Source: Caryophanales bacterium UBA3210 (GTDB lineage Bacteria; Bacillota_I; Bacilli_A; RFN20; CAG-449). From it: a stretch of DNA of 30,381 nucleotides. Made by a program: the position numbers and the translations under genes. A model generated the notes under the pieces. That model was not told the DNA's origin, searched no databases, and saw only the letters and a list, made by a program, of their open reading frames with translations. Positions 7,388 to 15,895 of this stretch are shown here, one piece after another. The stretch covers positions 15,910-46,290 of the forward strand of contig DEWM01000050.1 of assembly GCA_002363635.1 (NCBI GenBank), written 5' to 3'. Positions within the stretch are counted from its first letter, which is position 1, and each line of letters starts with the position of its first letter.

Positions 7388-8362
7388 TTATCTTTCTTCT
7401 CTAAAGTAGCTTTGTCCTAAACTTGAAGGAGGTTGAACTCCTTTCTTACCGACAATTGAAGTAATAATTAAGACTATTACAGTAATTACATATGGAAGAA
7501 TCTTTAATACTTTCATGGTAACGAAGGATATACCGGATACATATGAAGGTAAAATGAAGAAAAGACCAAAGATAATAGAACCAATAATAGCAAGAGATGG
7601 TCTCCAAACTGTAAAGATAACTAACGCTAAAGCTAACCAACCAAAGGCTTGAATTGTTCCTGAGTTTTCCCAAGAGCCTCCAACATAATCCATAACGTAG
7701 AAGAGTCCACCAAAACCTGCAATAATTGAACCAATTAAGATTGCACCATATTTGTATTTAGTGACATTGATACCTTGAGCATCTGCTGTAGCAGGGTTTT
7801 CTCCAATTGATCTTAAAGATAAACCTACTCTAGTCTTCTTTAAGATAAATGCAGTAATTAATGCAATAACAATACCTAAATAAACTAAAATGCCATGTCC
7901 AAAGAATATTTTTCCAAATGCACCTAAAGAATCTGCAAATGGTAAATGATAACGAATAATCTTACTTGCATATGAGAAATAAGATTTATCAATTGTTGAC
8001 ATAAATAAGTCAACTACTCCTCCACCAAAAGTAGTCAATGCTAAACCTGTAACGTTTTGATTACATTTTAAAGTGACAGTTAAGAAAGCGTAAATTAAAC
8101 CAGCAATTAAAGAAAATAATGCACTGAATAATAATGAAATTAGTACGAGCCCAAACCATGGAGCGCTTAATGGATCAGATGAATACGAACTCATAAAGAT
8201 GGATACACCAACGCATCCTCCTAAAGTACCAAAACACATAACTCCAGGGATACCTAAATTTAAGTGTCCGCTCTTTTCCATGATGATTTCACCAACACAT
8301 CCAAAGAGGAAGATTGTTGCAATAGAAATTGCACTAGGTAATATTGTATTAAAGAAAATCAT
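7388..8362 (-). CDS. ABC transporter permease, BMP-type nucleoside importer (NupQ-like)
   Basis: This 324-aa membrane protein of the BPD_transp_2 family has about nine hydrophobic spans. It carries the family loop GENPATADAQGINV (about 182-195) that docks the ATPase, and an N-terminal EIIMEKSGHLNLGIPGVM typical of the second permease in guanosine/simple-sugar importers. It forms the membrane channel with the neighbouring permease. It is the last gene of the operon, 1 nt after the preceding stop, with its SD (AGGAGG) inside the end of that gene. Gene order BMP-ATPase-permease-permease matches Bacillus nupNOPQ. A terminator follows immediately. Nucleoside specificity is supported by the guanine riboswitch upstream. 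Confidence 0.88.
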   Translation of the reverse strand: MIFFNTILPSAISIATIFLFGCVGEIIMEKSGHLNLGIPGVMCFGTLGGCVGVSIFMSSYSSDPLSAPWFGLVLISLLFSALFSLIAGLIYAFLTVTLKCNQNVTGLALTTFGGGVVDLFMSTIDKSYFSYASKIIRYHLPFADSLGAFGKIFFGHGILVYLGIVIALITAFILKKTRVGLSLRSIGENPATADAQGINVTKYKYGAILIGSIIAGFGGLFYVMDYVGGSWENSGTIQAFGWLALALVIFTVWRPSLAIIGSIIFGLFFILPSYVSGISFVTMKVLKILPYVITVIVLIITSIVGKKGVQPPSSLGQSYFREER

Positions 8363-8363
8363 A

Positions 8364-9509
8364 TTACTTGTCCTCCTTTGTTTCTGTAACTAAATTATTT
8401 TGTTCTTTCACTTCAATATGAGGAGCTTTCTTTCTAAAGACAACTTTATATGAAACAAAGAATTCTACAGCAATGATTGCAAAATAAACTAAACCAATGG
8501 CGATATCAGAAATTGAATCATTAGTAATGTCAAATCTTGTTTGAACTTGAGACATACCTCTGCCTAAGAAAGTGATAATAAATGATGTGCCAACCATTAA
8601 GAAAGGATTAAATTTTGCAAGCCATGCTACCATAATTGCAGTAAAGCCCATGTTATTTGCAGTTGTTGTTGAAATAGTATGATCAATAGCACCTGCTAAA
8701 AGTAAACCAACTAGTCCACATATAGCACCACTTAAAATTAATGTTCTAATTACAACTTTCTTTACGTTAATACCAACGTATTTTGCAGTATTTTGAGATT
8801 CACCGACAACTTCAAGTTCATAACCATGTTTATGATATTTTAAATAGATAAACATAACTACAAGTAAAACAATAGAGACAATAATTGTTAATAAATGATC
8901 ATTACCAAGTCGAGGTAAATTACCTGCTTGTTGAATATCTAAAGTACCTGAGCCTGAAGTAACTGCAGCAGATAAGAATACTGCAACTAATCCTTCAGCA
9001 ATATAATTCATCATTAAAGTAAATAAAGATTCATTAGTATCAAAATATGCTTTAAATATTGCAGGAATTACTGCCCAAATAGCACCTGCAAGAATGCTTA
9101 AAGGAATCATAACTATAATAATGACTGCATCATTAACTCCTGCTTTTCCCATATAGAACATACACATAATAGAAACAAGTGCTCCAATTAAGATTTGTCC
9201 ATTAGCGCCTAAGTTCCAGAATTTCATTTTAAATGCCGGAATTAACGCAAGTCCTACAGTAAGAAGTAAAGCTGTTTGTCTAAATGTTAACCATGTCCTT
9301 CTTGAAGAACCAAAGCAACCATTAAAGAGTTCTCCAAAGACTACAAAAGGATTAGCGCCTTTCATAATCAGTAATAATAAACAAATAATTAAGATACCAA
9401 AAAGAATTGCTCCTCCTCTAAAAAGCCAAGCTTTCCAAGAAGGAATATCAGTTCTTTTAACTACGTGGAATAAAGGTTCTTTATTCTTAAATAATTTATT
9501 TGTCATCAT
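8364..9509 (-). CDS. ABC transporter permease, BMP-type nucleoside importer (NupP-like)
   Basis: This 381-aa inner-membrane permease has a cytosolic N-terminal extension (about 30 residues), then about ten spans. It shows FRQTALLLTVGLALIPAFK and the cytosolic coupling loop VVGESQNTAKYVGINV (about 235-250), the BPD_transp_2 signature. The C-terminus is a charged cytosolic tail. The longer N-terminus distinguishes it from the second permease, as in NupP versus NupQ. Its start overlaps the end of the ATPase gene by 14 nt, implying translational coupling and equal stoichiometry. It should heterodimerise with the 7388-8362 product. Confidence 0.88.
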   Translation of the reverse strand: MMTNKLFKNKEPLFHVVKRTDIPSWKAWLFRGGAILFGILIICLLLLIMKGANPFVVFGELFNGCFGSSRRTWLTFRQTALLLTVGLALIPAFKMKFWNLGANGQILIGALVSIMCMFYMGKAGVNDAVIIIVMIPLSILAGAIWAVIPAIFKAYFDTNESLFTLMMNYIAEGLVAVFLSAAVTSGSGTLDIQQAGNLPRLGNDHLLTIIVSIVLLVVMFIYLKYHKHGYELEVVGESQNTAKYVGINVKKVVIRTLILSGAICGLVGLLLAGAIDHTISTTTANNMGFTAIMVAWLAKFNPFLMVGTSFIITFLGRGMSQVQTRFDITNDSISDIAIGLVYFAIIAVEFFVSYKVVFRKKAPHIEVKEQNNLVTETKEDK

Positions 9510-11133
9510 CTAAGCCTCCTTCATTCTTCTTAGTCATTAATAAACCAATTTCACGTTTAGTAGTCTTTCTTGCATCTACTAAACCTCTAACTTCTCCGTC
9601 CCCAATAACTAAAATTCTATCTGACAATGCAATTAAAACATCAAGGTCTTCCCCAACATAGATAATTGCAGTACCTTTTTTCTTTTGTTCATTTAATAGA
9701 TTGTAGATTAGATATGAAGAATTAATATCAAGTCCTCTAACAGGATATGCAACCATTAAAACTTTAGGATGAGAAGCAATTTCTCTACCTACTAAAACTT
9801 TTTGAACGTTACCACCAGATAATTTTCTAACTGATGTATGAATACTTGGTGTACTTACCCCAAGTTCATTAACGACTTCATTAGCGAGTTCTGTTGGTTT
9901 TTTTCTATCTACTAAATGGGATTTGCTCTTACGATAAGAACGAAGCATCATATTATCAACTAAGTCCATGTTACCTACAAGTCCCATTCCAAGTCGATCT
10001 TCAGGAACGAAAGATAATCTAACACCTAAATCTCTAATTTGAGCAGGGCTTTTAGATCTTAAATTAACTTCTTTATCAGTCTTTGGGTTAATATAAGTAA
10101 TTTCACCAGAAGAGCCTTTAATTAAGCCTGCAATAGTTTCTAAAAGTTCTTTTTGTCCAGAGCCAGAAATACCTGCAATACCAAGGATTTCACCACTTCT
10201 AGCAGTAAAACTAACATCATGAAGAATTTCTCTACCATCTTCATTCTTACATTCAAGATCCTTAACAATTAATCTATCGACAGGATTAACAGGTTCATCT
10301 CTTTTGATGTTAAGTTCAATCTTTTCACCTACCATCATTTCAGTTAATTCTGCTTCATTAGTATTCTTTGTCACAACTGAACCAATGCATTCTCCTTTAC
10401 GAAGAACTGCGACACGGTCAGAGATTTCCATTACTTCATTAAGTTTATGAGTAATGATGATAATTGATTTACCATCATTTTTCATATTTCTTAAGACATT
10501 GAATAATTTATCAATTTCAATAGGAGTTAAAACTGCAGTAGGTTCATCAAGAATTAAAATATCCGCGCCTCTATAAAGAGTTTTGACAATTTCTAGAGTT
10601 TGCTTTTCTGATACTGACATATCATAAACTTTTTTATCTAAATCTAAGATAAAACCATATTTATCACAGATTTCTTGGACGATAGGTCTTGCATCTTTAA
10701 CACTTGCTCTATCAATATATTTAGTTTCTCTATCTTCTTTTTTCTTATAGAAGTTCTTAAAGAAATATGACCACTTTTGTTTCTTAGAAACATTAGATTC
10801 AATGCCTAAAACAATATTCTCTAAAGAAGTAAAAACATCAATTAATTTAAAATGTTGATGAATCATTCCAATATGATAAGAGAATGCATCTTTAGGTGAA
10901 GCAATGTTTACTTTCTCTCCTTTGACATATATGTTTCCTTCATCAGGATAATAGATGCCTGAAAGCATATTCATCAAAGTAGTTTTACCAGAGCCATTTT
11001 CTCCAAGTAACGCTAAAATTTCGCCTTCATAAATATCTAAATTAACATTTTGGTTAGCTTTAACTACTCCAAAAGATTTAGAGATATTTTCAAAAGTAAT
11101 ATTAATATTTTTTGTATTATTCTTTGCTACCAT
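9496..11133 (-). CDS. ABC transporter ATP-binding protein with two nucleotide-binding domains (NupO-like)
   Basis: This 545-aa double ATPase is of the sugar/nucleoside (RbsA/NupO) type. Domain 1: Walker A GENGSGKT (44-51), Walker B ILILDEPTAVLT, H-loop IIIITHK, with a degenerate signature DMSVSEKQ. Domain 2: degenerate Walker A GISGSGQKEL, intact signature KLSGGNVQK and modified Walker B VLMVAYPVRGLD. Such asymmetry is normal for this family and leaves mainly one productive ATP site. It powers the adjacent permease pair. SD GGAGG at 11138-11142. A strong hairpin separates it from the binding-protein gene, which may set its expression lower than that of the lipoprotein. Confidence 0.92.
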   Translation of the reverse strand: MVAKNNTKNINITFENISKSFGVVKANQNVNLDIYEGEILALLGENGSGKTTLMNMLSGIYYPDEGNIYVKGEKVNIASPKDAFSYHIGMIHQHFKLIDVFTSLENIVLGIESNVSKKQKWSYFFKNFYKKKEDRETKYIDRASVKDARPIVQEICDKYGFILDLDKKVYDMSVSEKQTLEIVKTLYRGADILILDEPTAVLTPIEIDKLFNVLRNMKNDGKSIIIITHKLNEVMEISDRVAVLRKGECIGSVVTKNTNEAELTEMMVGEKIELNIKRDEPVNPVDRLIVKDLECKNEDGREILHDVSFTARSGEILGIAGISGSGQKELLETIAGLIKGSSGEITYINPKTDKEVNLRSKSPAQIRDLGVRLSFVPEDRLGMGLVGNMDLVDNMMLRSYRKSKSHLVDRKKPTELANEVVNELGVSTPSIHTSVRKLSGGNVQKVLVGREIASHPKVLMVAYPVRGLDINSSYLIYNLLNEQKKKGTAIIYVGEDLDVLIALSDRILVIGDGEVRGLVDARKTTKREIGLLMTKKNEGGLDDDK

Positions 11134-11156
11134 AGTGCCTCCATATAAAAGGTAAA

Positions 11157-11185
11157 ACCCAAGAGAGGATAATCCTCTCCTGGGT
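11157..11185 (-). promoter_or_regulatory. Intercistronic hairpin between binding protein and ATPase genes
   Basis: ACCCA-a-GAGAGG (11157-11168), loop ATAAT, CCTCTC-c-TGGGT (11174-11185): 11 pairs with one A-C mismatch. Reading on the minus strand it is followed by TTTTACCTTTT. It fits a leaky terminator or an mRNA-stabilising stem that keeps the substrate-binding protein more abundant than the ABC subunits. Confidence 0.7.
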
Positions 11186-11205
11186 ATATATAAATTAAAT
11201 CAAAA

Positions 11206-12414
11206 CTAGAATTTTGTATTTAATAATGAAATACCATCAATCTTTAAATCGAAATATGGAGCAGATCTAAATTCTGATTCAGCGAAGTATGAAACACCAT
11301 TTACTGTCTTAATAACTTCTGTATCACCTTTGAATTCAGCATCTGTGTTAACATCTGCTAAATATGAAGTAACTGTCTTACCATCAACTGCGAATTTTGA
11401 AGTATCAAAGACTTTTAATGTGCCATTCTTTAATGCAGCATGGACTTCATTTAATTTTGCTTCTGTGCCAGAAACAGCAGCTTTAGCACCAAGAGTAGTA
11501 TTAACAACTGAGCCAACGTATAAAGTATCTCCTAAAGAACCAGTATAATCTGTAGCAATTGTACCGCCATTTAAGATTTTATCGAAGCAATCTTCAAAAT
11601 ATGGCTGCCAGTTAATCTTTGAAGAAATAACATATGTATTTGGGCAGTTTGATTCTGTTGATCCATTATATGTGATATTTGGAACACCTGCTTCTTCACA
11701 AGCATTTGGAGCACCCCATGAGTCTGCGTGCTGTGAAATAACTGAGCAACCGTTAGCAATTAATTTTTTTGCAGCATCTTTTTCACTAGCTTCATCATAC
11801 CATGAACCTGTGAATTGAACTTCCATAGTGACATCATCAACAATTGATTTTGCACCAAGGTAGTATGCTGTATAACCTGAAATAACTTCAGCGTATGTAT
11901 AAGCGCCAACATAGCCTAATTTATGTGAAGTATTTGGATTTGCTTCAATCATAGATTTTAATTTTAAGCCTGCTGCAACGCCTGCGATGTATCTGCCTTC
12001 ATAGATAGAAGCAAATGCATTGTGGTAGTTAGATAAATTTTCTGTGTGTGCTTTTGTACCAGTACCATGTGAGAACTGGACATCTTTGAATTCTTTTGCT
12101 GCTTTAATCATGTAATCTTCATGACCAAATGAATCAGCAAAAACAAATTTGCAGCCTTGATCTGCTAAATCTGCTGCTGCTTCATAGCATTCTGTGCCTT
12201 CTGGAACACCAGTTTTGATAACTGCTTTGACACCTTTTGCTTCAGCTGCTGCCTTGAATGCATCAATGAAGTTTTTGTCATAAGTTGAGTTTTCATCGTG
12301 TAAAGCGATTAATCCGACCTGAACTCTTGAGTCATTATTACAACTGACTAAAGAAGCTCCTGCCGCACCAGTAAGACAAATAGCGGATGCAAGAACTAAA
12401 AGTTGTTTTTTCAT
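11206..12414 (-). CDS. BMP family nucleoside-binding lipoprotein (NupN/Med-like)
   Basis: This 402-aa substrate-binding protein has a lipoprotein signal: KKQ, a hydrophobic core, then lipobox LVSC with C25 as the lipidated cysteine. The mature part carries the BMP pattern: VGLIALHDENSTYDKNFIDAF, then FVFADSFGHEDYMIKAAKEF, HGTGT, and ISQHADSWGAPNACEEAG, where ligand-contacting residues fall in this family. It should be membrane-anchored outside the cell, delivering a purine nucleoside to the permeases. It is the first gene of the operon, 86 nt downstream of a guanine-class riboswitch. SD AAGGGAGAG at 12421-12429. B. subtilis NupN binds guanosine, consistent with the riboswitch. Confidence 0.9.
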   Translation of the reverse strand: MKKQLLVLASAICLTGAAGASLVSCNNDSRVQVGLIALHDENSTYDKNFIDAFKAAAEAKGVKAVIKTGVPEGTECYEAAADLADQGCKFVFADSFGHEDYMIKAAKEFKDVQFSHGTGTKAHTENLSNYHNAFASIYEGRYIAGVAAGLKLKSMIEANPNTSHKLGYVGAYTYAEVISGYTAYYLGAKSIVDDVTMEVQFTGSWYDEASEKDAAKKLIANGCSVISQHADSWGAPNACEEAGVPNITYNGSTESNCPNTYVISSKINWQPYFEDCFDKILNGGTIATDYTGSLGDTLYVGSVVNTTLGAKAAVSGTEAKLNEVHAALKNGTLKVFDTSKFAVDGKTVTSYLADVNTDAEFKGDTEVIKTVNGVSYFAESEFRSAPYFDLKIDGISLLNTKF

Positions 12415-12500
12415 ATTTTTCTCTCCCTTATTTTGAATACCAAAATCAGAAAAAGAAAGCCATTATAAATAAAGCCTTAAAATTATGAATAAGTTCTTTA

Positions 12501-12565
12501 TTTCGTAGTGCTTGATTACGGTCAAGCGTAGAGACTTTCCCACCAATTAGGGTAATTATACGAAA
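12501..12565 (-). ncRNA. Purine (guanine-class) riboswitch aptamer
   Basis: Read on the minus strand: P1 TTTCGTA/TACGAAA (12565-12559 with 12507-12501), the conserved UAUAAU of J1/2, a P2 of CCC/GGG plus U-A pairs with an A-A mismatch, J2/3 GUCUCUAC, a 6-bp P3 GCUUGA/UCAAGC with loop CCGUAA, and J3/1 ACUAC. C in the position equivalent to C74 of the xpt aptamer indicates guanine/hypoxanthine rather than adenine recognition. L2 ends in GG and L3 begins CC, allowing the usual kissing contact. Loops are slightly shorter than canonical and U48 is replaced by C. Downstream, AAATAAAG (just 3' of P1) can pair with CTTTATTT about 20 nt later, a possible expression platform; I do not see a clear terminator. 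Confidence 0.85.
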
Positions 12566-12633
12566 ATGCCGACTTATCATATCGACAATTTTATTATTAT
12601 CTTGTTATCGATAAAAATTAAACACTTTTTGAT

Positions 12634-12662
12634 AAAAAAAGTTATGAAAGCGATTTCATAAC
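12634..12662 (-). terminator. Intrinsic terminator of xpt
   Basis: GTTATGAAA (12641-12649), loop gcga, TTTCATAAC (12654-12662); on the minus strand followed by TTTTTTT (12640-12634). It separates xpt from the riboswitch-controlled operon. Confidence 0.9.
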
Positions 12663-12673
12663 CTTTTTAAAAT

Positions 12674-13249
12674 CTATTTTTCTACAAATACTGGTTTATT
12701 GTCTATAAATGCTTCAATAGATGCACATGCGACAACTTTAATACCTTGTCTTTCAAGACGTTCTCTACCACCTTGAAATACTTTTTCGATAACTGTTGCA
12801 AATCCTACTAATTCTACTCCTGCTTCTTTAATAATTGATGCTAAGGCAAGACCTGCATTACCTTCTGCTAAGAAATCATCAACAATAAGAACTTTATCAC
12901 CTTTTGATAAGAATCTTTTATCGATTGATATTGTTGAAGTAGTTTTTCTAGTAAATGATTTTACTTCTGCAGTATAAATATTATTCTCATCAACAATGGC
13001 GCTCTTTGATTTTTTCGCAAAAACTACTGGGCAATCATCAAACTGTTGAGCAACTCCAAGAGCAAAAGGAATACCGCTAGTTTCAATAGTGACAATTTTA
13101 TTAACACCTTTAAAATGTGCACTGATATAAGCTGAGATATCACGAAGTAATTTAACATCAATTTGATGATTAATGAATGAATCAACTTTTAATATTTCAT
13201 TGTTTAAGATTACCCCATCTTTAAGAATTCTTTCTTCTAGTATTTTCAT
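12674..13249 (-). CDS. xpt: Xanthine phosphoribosyltransferase
   Basis: This 191-aa type I phosphoribosyltransferase is closest to Bacillus Xpt. It has the PRPP-binding loop LIVDDFLAEGNAG (121-133), the N-terminal MKILEERILKDGVIL start and the segment VTIETSGIPFALGVAQQF (53-70), which are family features. It converts xanthine plus PRPP to XMP, salvaging purine bases released from imported nucleosides. SD GAGGAGA is well placed. It lies upstream of the nucleoside importer in the same orientation but is separated by a terminator. No riboswitch is seen in its own leader (13250-13340), unlike B. subtilis xpt-pbuX, where the riboswitch precedes xpt. Confidence 0.93.
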   Translation of the reverse strand: MKILEERILKDGVILNNEILKVDSFINHQIDVKLLRDISAYISAHFKGVNKIVTIETSGIPFALGVAQQFDDCPVVFAKKSKSAIVDENNIYTAEVKSFTRKTTSTISIDKRFLSKGDKVLIVDDFLAEGNAGLALASIIKEAGVELVGFATVIEKVFQGGRERLERQGIKVVACASIEAFIDNKPVFVEK

Positions 13250-13342
13250 TATAGTTCTCCTCGATTTATTAATTTTAAGCCTAGCACTACGCGATTAAAA
13301 TTTATATAGTTTTTAATGATTTTTTTGCATTAAAAAATTGCT

Positions 13343-13372
13343 AAAAAAGCCTATTAATTTATAAATTAATAG
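13343..13372 (-). terminator. Intrinsic terminator of the YjbR-type gene
   Basis: A perfect 22-bp palindrome (13351-13372) with TTTTTT following on the minus strand (13348-13343). It sits between this gene and xpt. Confidence 0.8.
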
Positions 13373-13381
13373 ACAATTTTA

Positions 13382-14431
13382 TTATTTTTCATTCATAAAT
13401 GATAAAAGTTCTTCTGGCATCGACCTAGGGCCTCTAACAGTCTTAATTCCATACTTAGAAATAGTCTTTAAAGTATATTTTTCATAAGGATATTTTCCAA
13501 TTACTTTTACTAAAATTAGTTCCATATATTCCCCATTACTTTTCTTATATTTAGAAGGAATATTAACTTGAGTAACAACTGTCTTATACATAATGCAAGA
13601 ATAAGGATTAGACGCATATAGATACATAGTATCTCCGACCTTTGCCCCTTTATACATCTTCCATACATTTTCTTTTCTAGGATTATTAAAATATGTTGTT
13701 AAATCAAAATAATCTGCTCTAGCAGGAACTATCCACTTATCATTACGTTTAAAGAAATTATAAGACTGATCAATATATTTAAAAATGATTTCATCTTCTA
13801 ATGTATCGTCAAGAATTATGCTAATCCATAATTTTTTATTCATATGGTAACATTCATAAAATCCTTTTCTCCCGATTAGTTCTTTAGCTTCGCCTTCTAT
13901 AACTCTTAAATTCATACAGTAAATCATTTCTAAAGCCGATGAAGATTTATCAACTTTATTTCTTAAAACTCGCATAATTATTGAATACCATTTTTGAGTA
14001 TCTTTATTTCGATATATACAAGCATCTTTATTAGCTTCATCTTCAAAAGGAAATTCTGGTTTATCATTATATTTTTCAAAAATGTAATTATTAATTCTTT
14101 CTGCTTGAGGAGAAGAAAATAATGAATCTACAAAACAATTCTTCTTAATATCTTCTAGAACTAAAACGTATTCTTCTTTAATGGAAGAAGCAAATTCTCC
14201 AAGTCCAAAAGTACGTCTATAAGCTTCATATAAATCATTATATTCAATGTCGTAAATATCCCCAATTATCCGCCCTTTTTCGTCAATTTTAATCACAGCT
14301 TTAAATTGATTATTACTTAATATTTTGCGATATACGTAATAATCATTTTCTTTAATAAATCCATAAGACTCTAAAGCATTAAAATTGACTTTTTTATTTT
14401 CAAATATTTCTTGTTCAATTAAGTTATTCAT
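13382..14431 (-). CDS. MmcQ/YjbR-type protein with extra N- and C-terminal domains
   Basis: This 349-aa three-part protein has an N-terminal about 75-residue region (YVYRKILSNNQFKAVIKIDEKG, YDIEYNDLYEAYRR) found in long YjbR relatives. The middle (about 110-235) has the YjbR pattern: YIFEKYNDKPEFPF, KWYSIIMRV, then YECYHMNKKLWISIILDD and SYNFF. The C-terminal 100 residues (GDTMYLYASNPYSCIMYKTV, ending RGPRSMPEELL) read as a PUA/EVE-like beta domain; that assignment is my inference. YjbR proteins have a CyaY-like fold and are often called DNA-binding, but a biochemical role is not established. There is no SD; a -10-like TATGAT ends 8 nt before the ATG, so the mRNA may be leaderless. Confidence 0.75.
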   Translation of the reverse strand: MNNLIEQEIFENKKVNFNALESYGFIKENDYYVYRKILSNNQFKAVIKIDEKGRIIGDIYDIEYNDLYEAYRRTFGLGEFASSIKEEYVLVLEDIKKNCFVDSLFSSPQAERINNYIFEKYNDKPEFPFEDEANKDACIYRNKDTQKWYSIIMRVLRNKVDKSSSALEMIYCMNLRVIEGEAKELIGRKGFYECYHMNKKLWISIILDDTLEDEIIFKYIDQSYNFFKRNDKWIVPARADYFDLTTYFNNPRKENVWKMYKGAKVGDTMYLYASNPYSCIMYKTVVTQVNIPSKYKKSNGEYMELILVKVIGKYPYEKYTLKTISKYGIKTVRGPRSMPEELLSFMNEK

Positions 14432-14439
14432 ATCTATAT

Positions 14440-14445
14440 ATCATA
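14440..14445 (-). promoter_or_regulatory. -10 box implying a leaderless mRNA
   Basis: TATGAT on the minus strand lies 8 nt from ATG 14431, and no SD-like purine run exists between them. A usual start 6-7 nt after the -10 would fall at or next to the start codon. Confidence 0.4.
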
Positions 14446-14512
14446 GTCTACCATTAGTTAAGATAAGTTAAAATATATAAGTGAAATGATTTTTTTGATT
14501 GTTTACATTATA

Positions 14513-14542
14513 TTGTTTTTTGTTCCGAGTAATCTATATAAT
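14513..14542 (+). promoter_or_regulatory. Promoter of the 415-aa membrane protein gene
   Basis: TTGTTT (14513-14518), 18-nt spacer, TATAAT (14537-14542). The predicted start near 14549 leaves a short leader with the SD at 14557-14562. Confidence 0.55.
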
Positions 14543-14568
14543 ATTCCTTGTATGACTAAGGAAAAATT

Positions 14569-15816
14569 ATGGAAAATATAGATAACAAAAAAGTTCAAAT
14601 CGATAAACGTCAATCAGCTAGAGCAACACTAATGCTTCTTGCGATATTCTTCTATATAGGTGGTTTAATTTTAATAGGATTTGGAGTTAAATACGTTACT
14701 GATTTAAATGAATCAAATATCGTTTCAACTATCTCTACTATAAGTGATATTAAATATGATGAAGAAAACACAAATACAATAATTACTACAGATAACCAAA
14801 CTTATACTTTACCAAACGATTTTGTTACTTATGAAAAAATTTCTACTACCCTAGCAAAAAATGAAACATATGAATTTAGTTATTCATTAAAATATTCAGC
14901 ATATGGTAAAAATAATGTTATAAAAATTACCCAAAATAATGAAGTTCTAGTCGATGTCTACAATGATTATGTAATTGATTCTTATTCTATGGTAGGAGTA
15001 GGAGGAGGAATAATTCTACTTGGCTTAATCAACAATACTATTTGGATGATATTACGTAGAAAACCAAAAATTGAAAATTACAGTGTAATCGATGTATTCT
15101 TACTTACAAATTACGTGAGTAACAATGTTACTAAAAAAGAAAGTAGACCATTACCAAGATCATTTATCTTCATTTCAATTGTTATATTCATGCTATTACA
15201 AATTGGCTTATTAAGTTTATTGGTTGTATTAATTAATATTGATGAAAAAATAGGTGCTATCTCAATTTTACCATTTGTTATTTCATCAATCGCATTATCT
15301 ACTTTATATGTATTTTTCATCAATAAACCATTTAAGAAAAAAGATGTTCCTTTATTTGTAGAACATTATAAAGATTTTTTAGAAAACCATTCTTTAAAAG
15401 AATTCTATAAGAAATTTGAATTAAAAAATTTTAATGATGAAGGTTTCTTAGTATATACAGAACCAGAAAATAAACATGAAAAGCCTAGATTTAAGGAACT
15501 TATTCCTTATTCATCATTACATTTATATACTATCGTTCAATACCGTAAAATGTATAATTCTTGCAATATCTATATTATATCTGAAGAAAATGTAGATGAA
15601 GGATACCCTGTCTTAGTGATGGTTTCTCCAGAATTATATCAATTATTAAAAAGAAATAATGTTGAAGTTGATGGACTTGATTATGTCATGAATCATTTAG
15701 AAGACGAAATTAATCAGCACGTTGATAAGAATATTAAATATGTCATTTATAAGAATGGCACAAAAGAAGTAAAATTAATTAATAAATCTTTGATTAAATA
15801 CGTTATGAAAAAATAA
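14569..15816 (+). CDS. Four-span membrane protein of unknown function, 415 aa
   Basis: Hydrophobic spans occur at about 20-42, 140-162, 196-221 and 229-251. Between spans 1 and 2 lies an about 95-residue Thr/Asn/Ser-rich, probably extracytoplasmic, beta-type segment (TISDIKYDEENTNTIITTDN). The last about 160 residues form a soluble, probably cytosolic domain (DVPLFVEHYKDFLENHSLKEF, NCNIYIISEENVDEGYPVLVMV). The span-loop-span N-terminus resembles DUF3592-like proteins, but this is weak. SD TAAGGA is 6 nt from ATG. It is monocistronic with its own promoter and terminator. No function is assigned. Confidence 0.75.
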   Translation: MENIDNKKVQIDKRQSARATLMLLAIFFYIGGLILIGFGVKYVTDLNESNIVSTISTISDIKYDEENTNTIITTDNQTYTLPNDFVTYEKISTTLAKNETYEFSYSLKYSAYGKNNVIKITQNNEVLVDVYNDYVIDSYSMVGVGGGIILLGLINNTIWMILRRKPKIENYSVIDVFLLTNYVSNNVTKKESRPLPRSFIFISIVIFMLLQIGLLSLLVVLINIDEKIGAISILPFVISSIALSTLYVFFINKPFKKKDVPLFVEHYKDFLENHSLKEFYKKFELKNFNDEGFLVYTEPENKHEKPRFKELIPYSSLHLYTIVQYRKMYNSCNIYIISEENVDEGYPVLVMVSPELYQLLKRNNVEVDGLDYVMNHLEDEINQHVDKNIKYVIYKNGTKEVKLINKSLIKYVMKK

Positions 15817-15822
15817 AAATCG

Positions 15823-15854
15823 AACCGTTACCGAAAATGGATAACGGTTTTTTT
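15823..15854 (+). terminator. Intrinsic terminator
   Basis: AACCGTTACC (15823-15832) pairs with GG-a-TAACGGTT (15839-15849, one bulged A), followed by TTTTT to 15854. Confidence 0.88.
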
Positions 15855-15866
15855 GTTACAAAGCAC

Positions 15867-15895
15867 TTGACATTGTCTAATACAGATAGTACAGT
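15867..15895 (+). promoter_or_regulatory. Consensus-like promoter of the GntR/ABC operon
   Basis: TTGACA (15867-15872), exactly 17-nt spacer, TACAGT (15890-15895). The start near 15902 gives a leader of about 16 nt carrying SD AGGAGGAG. Confidence 0.8.

Noticed and set aside
13281..13296. AGCACTACG near xpt, identical to part of the riboswitch J3/1 region
   Set aside because: It is on the opposite strand and none of the remaining aptamer core is present.
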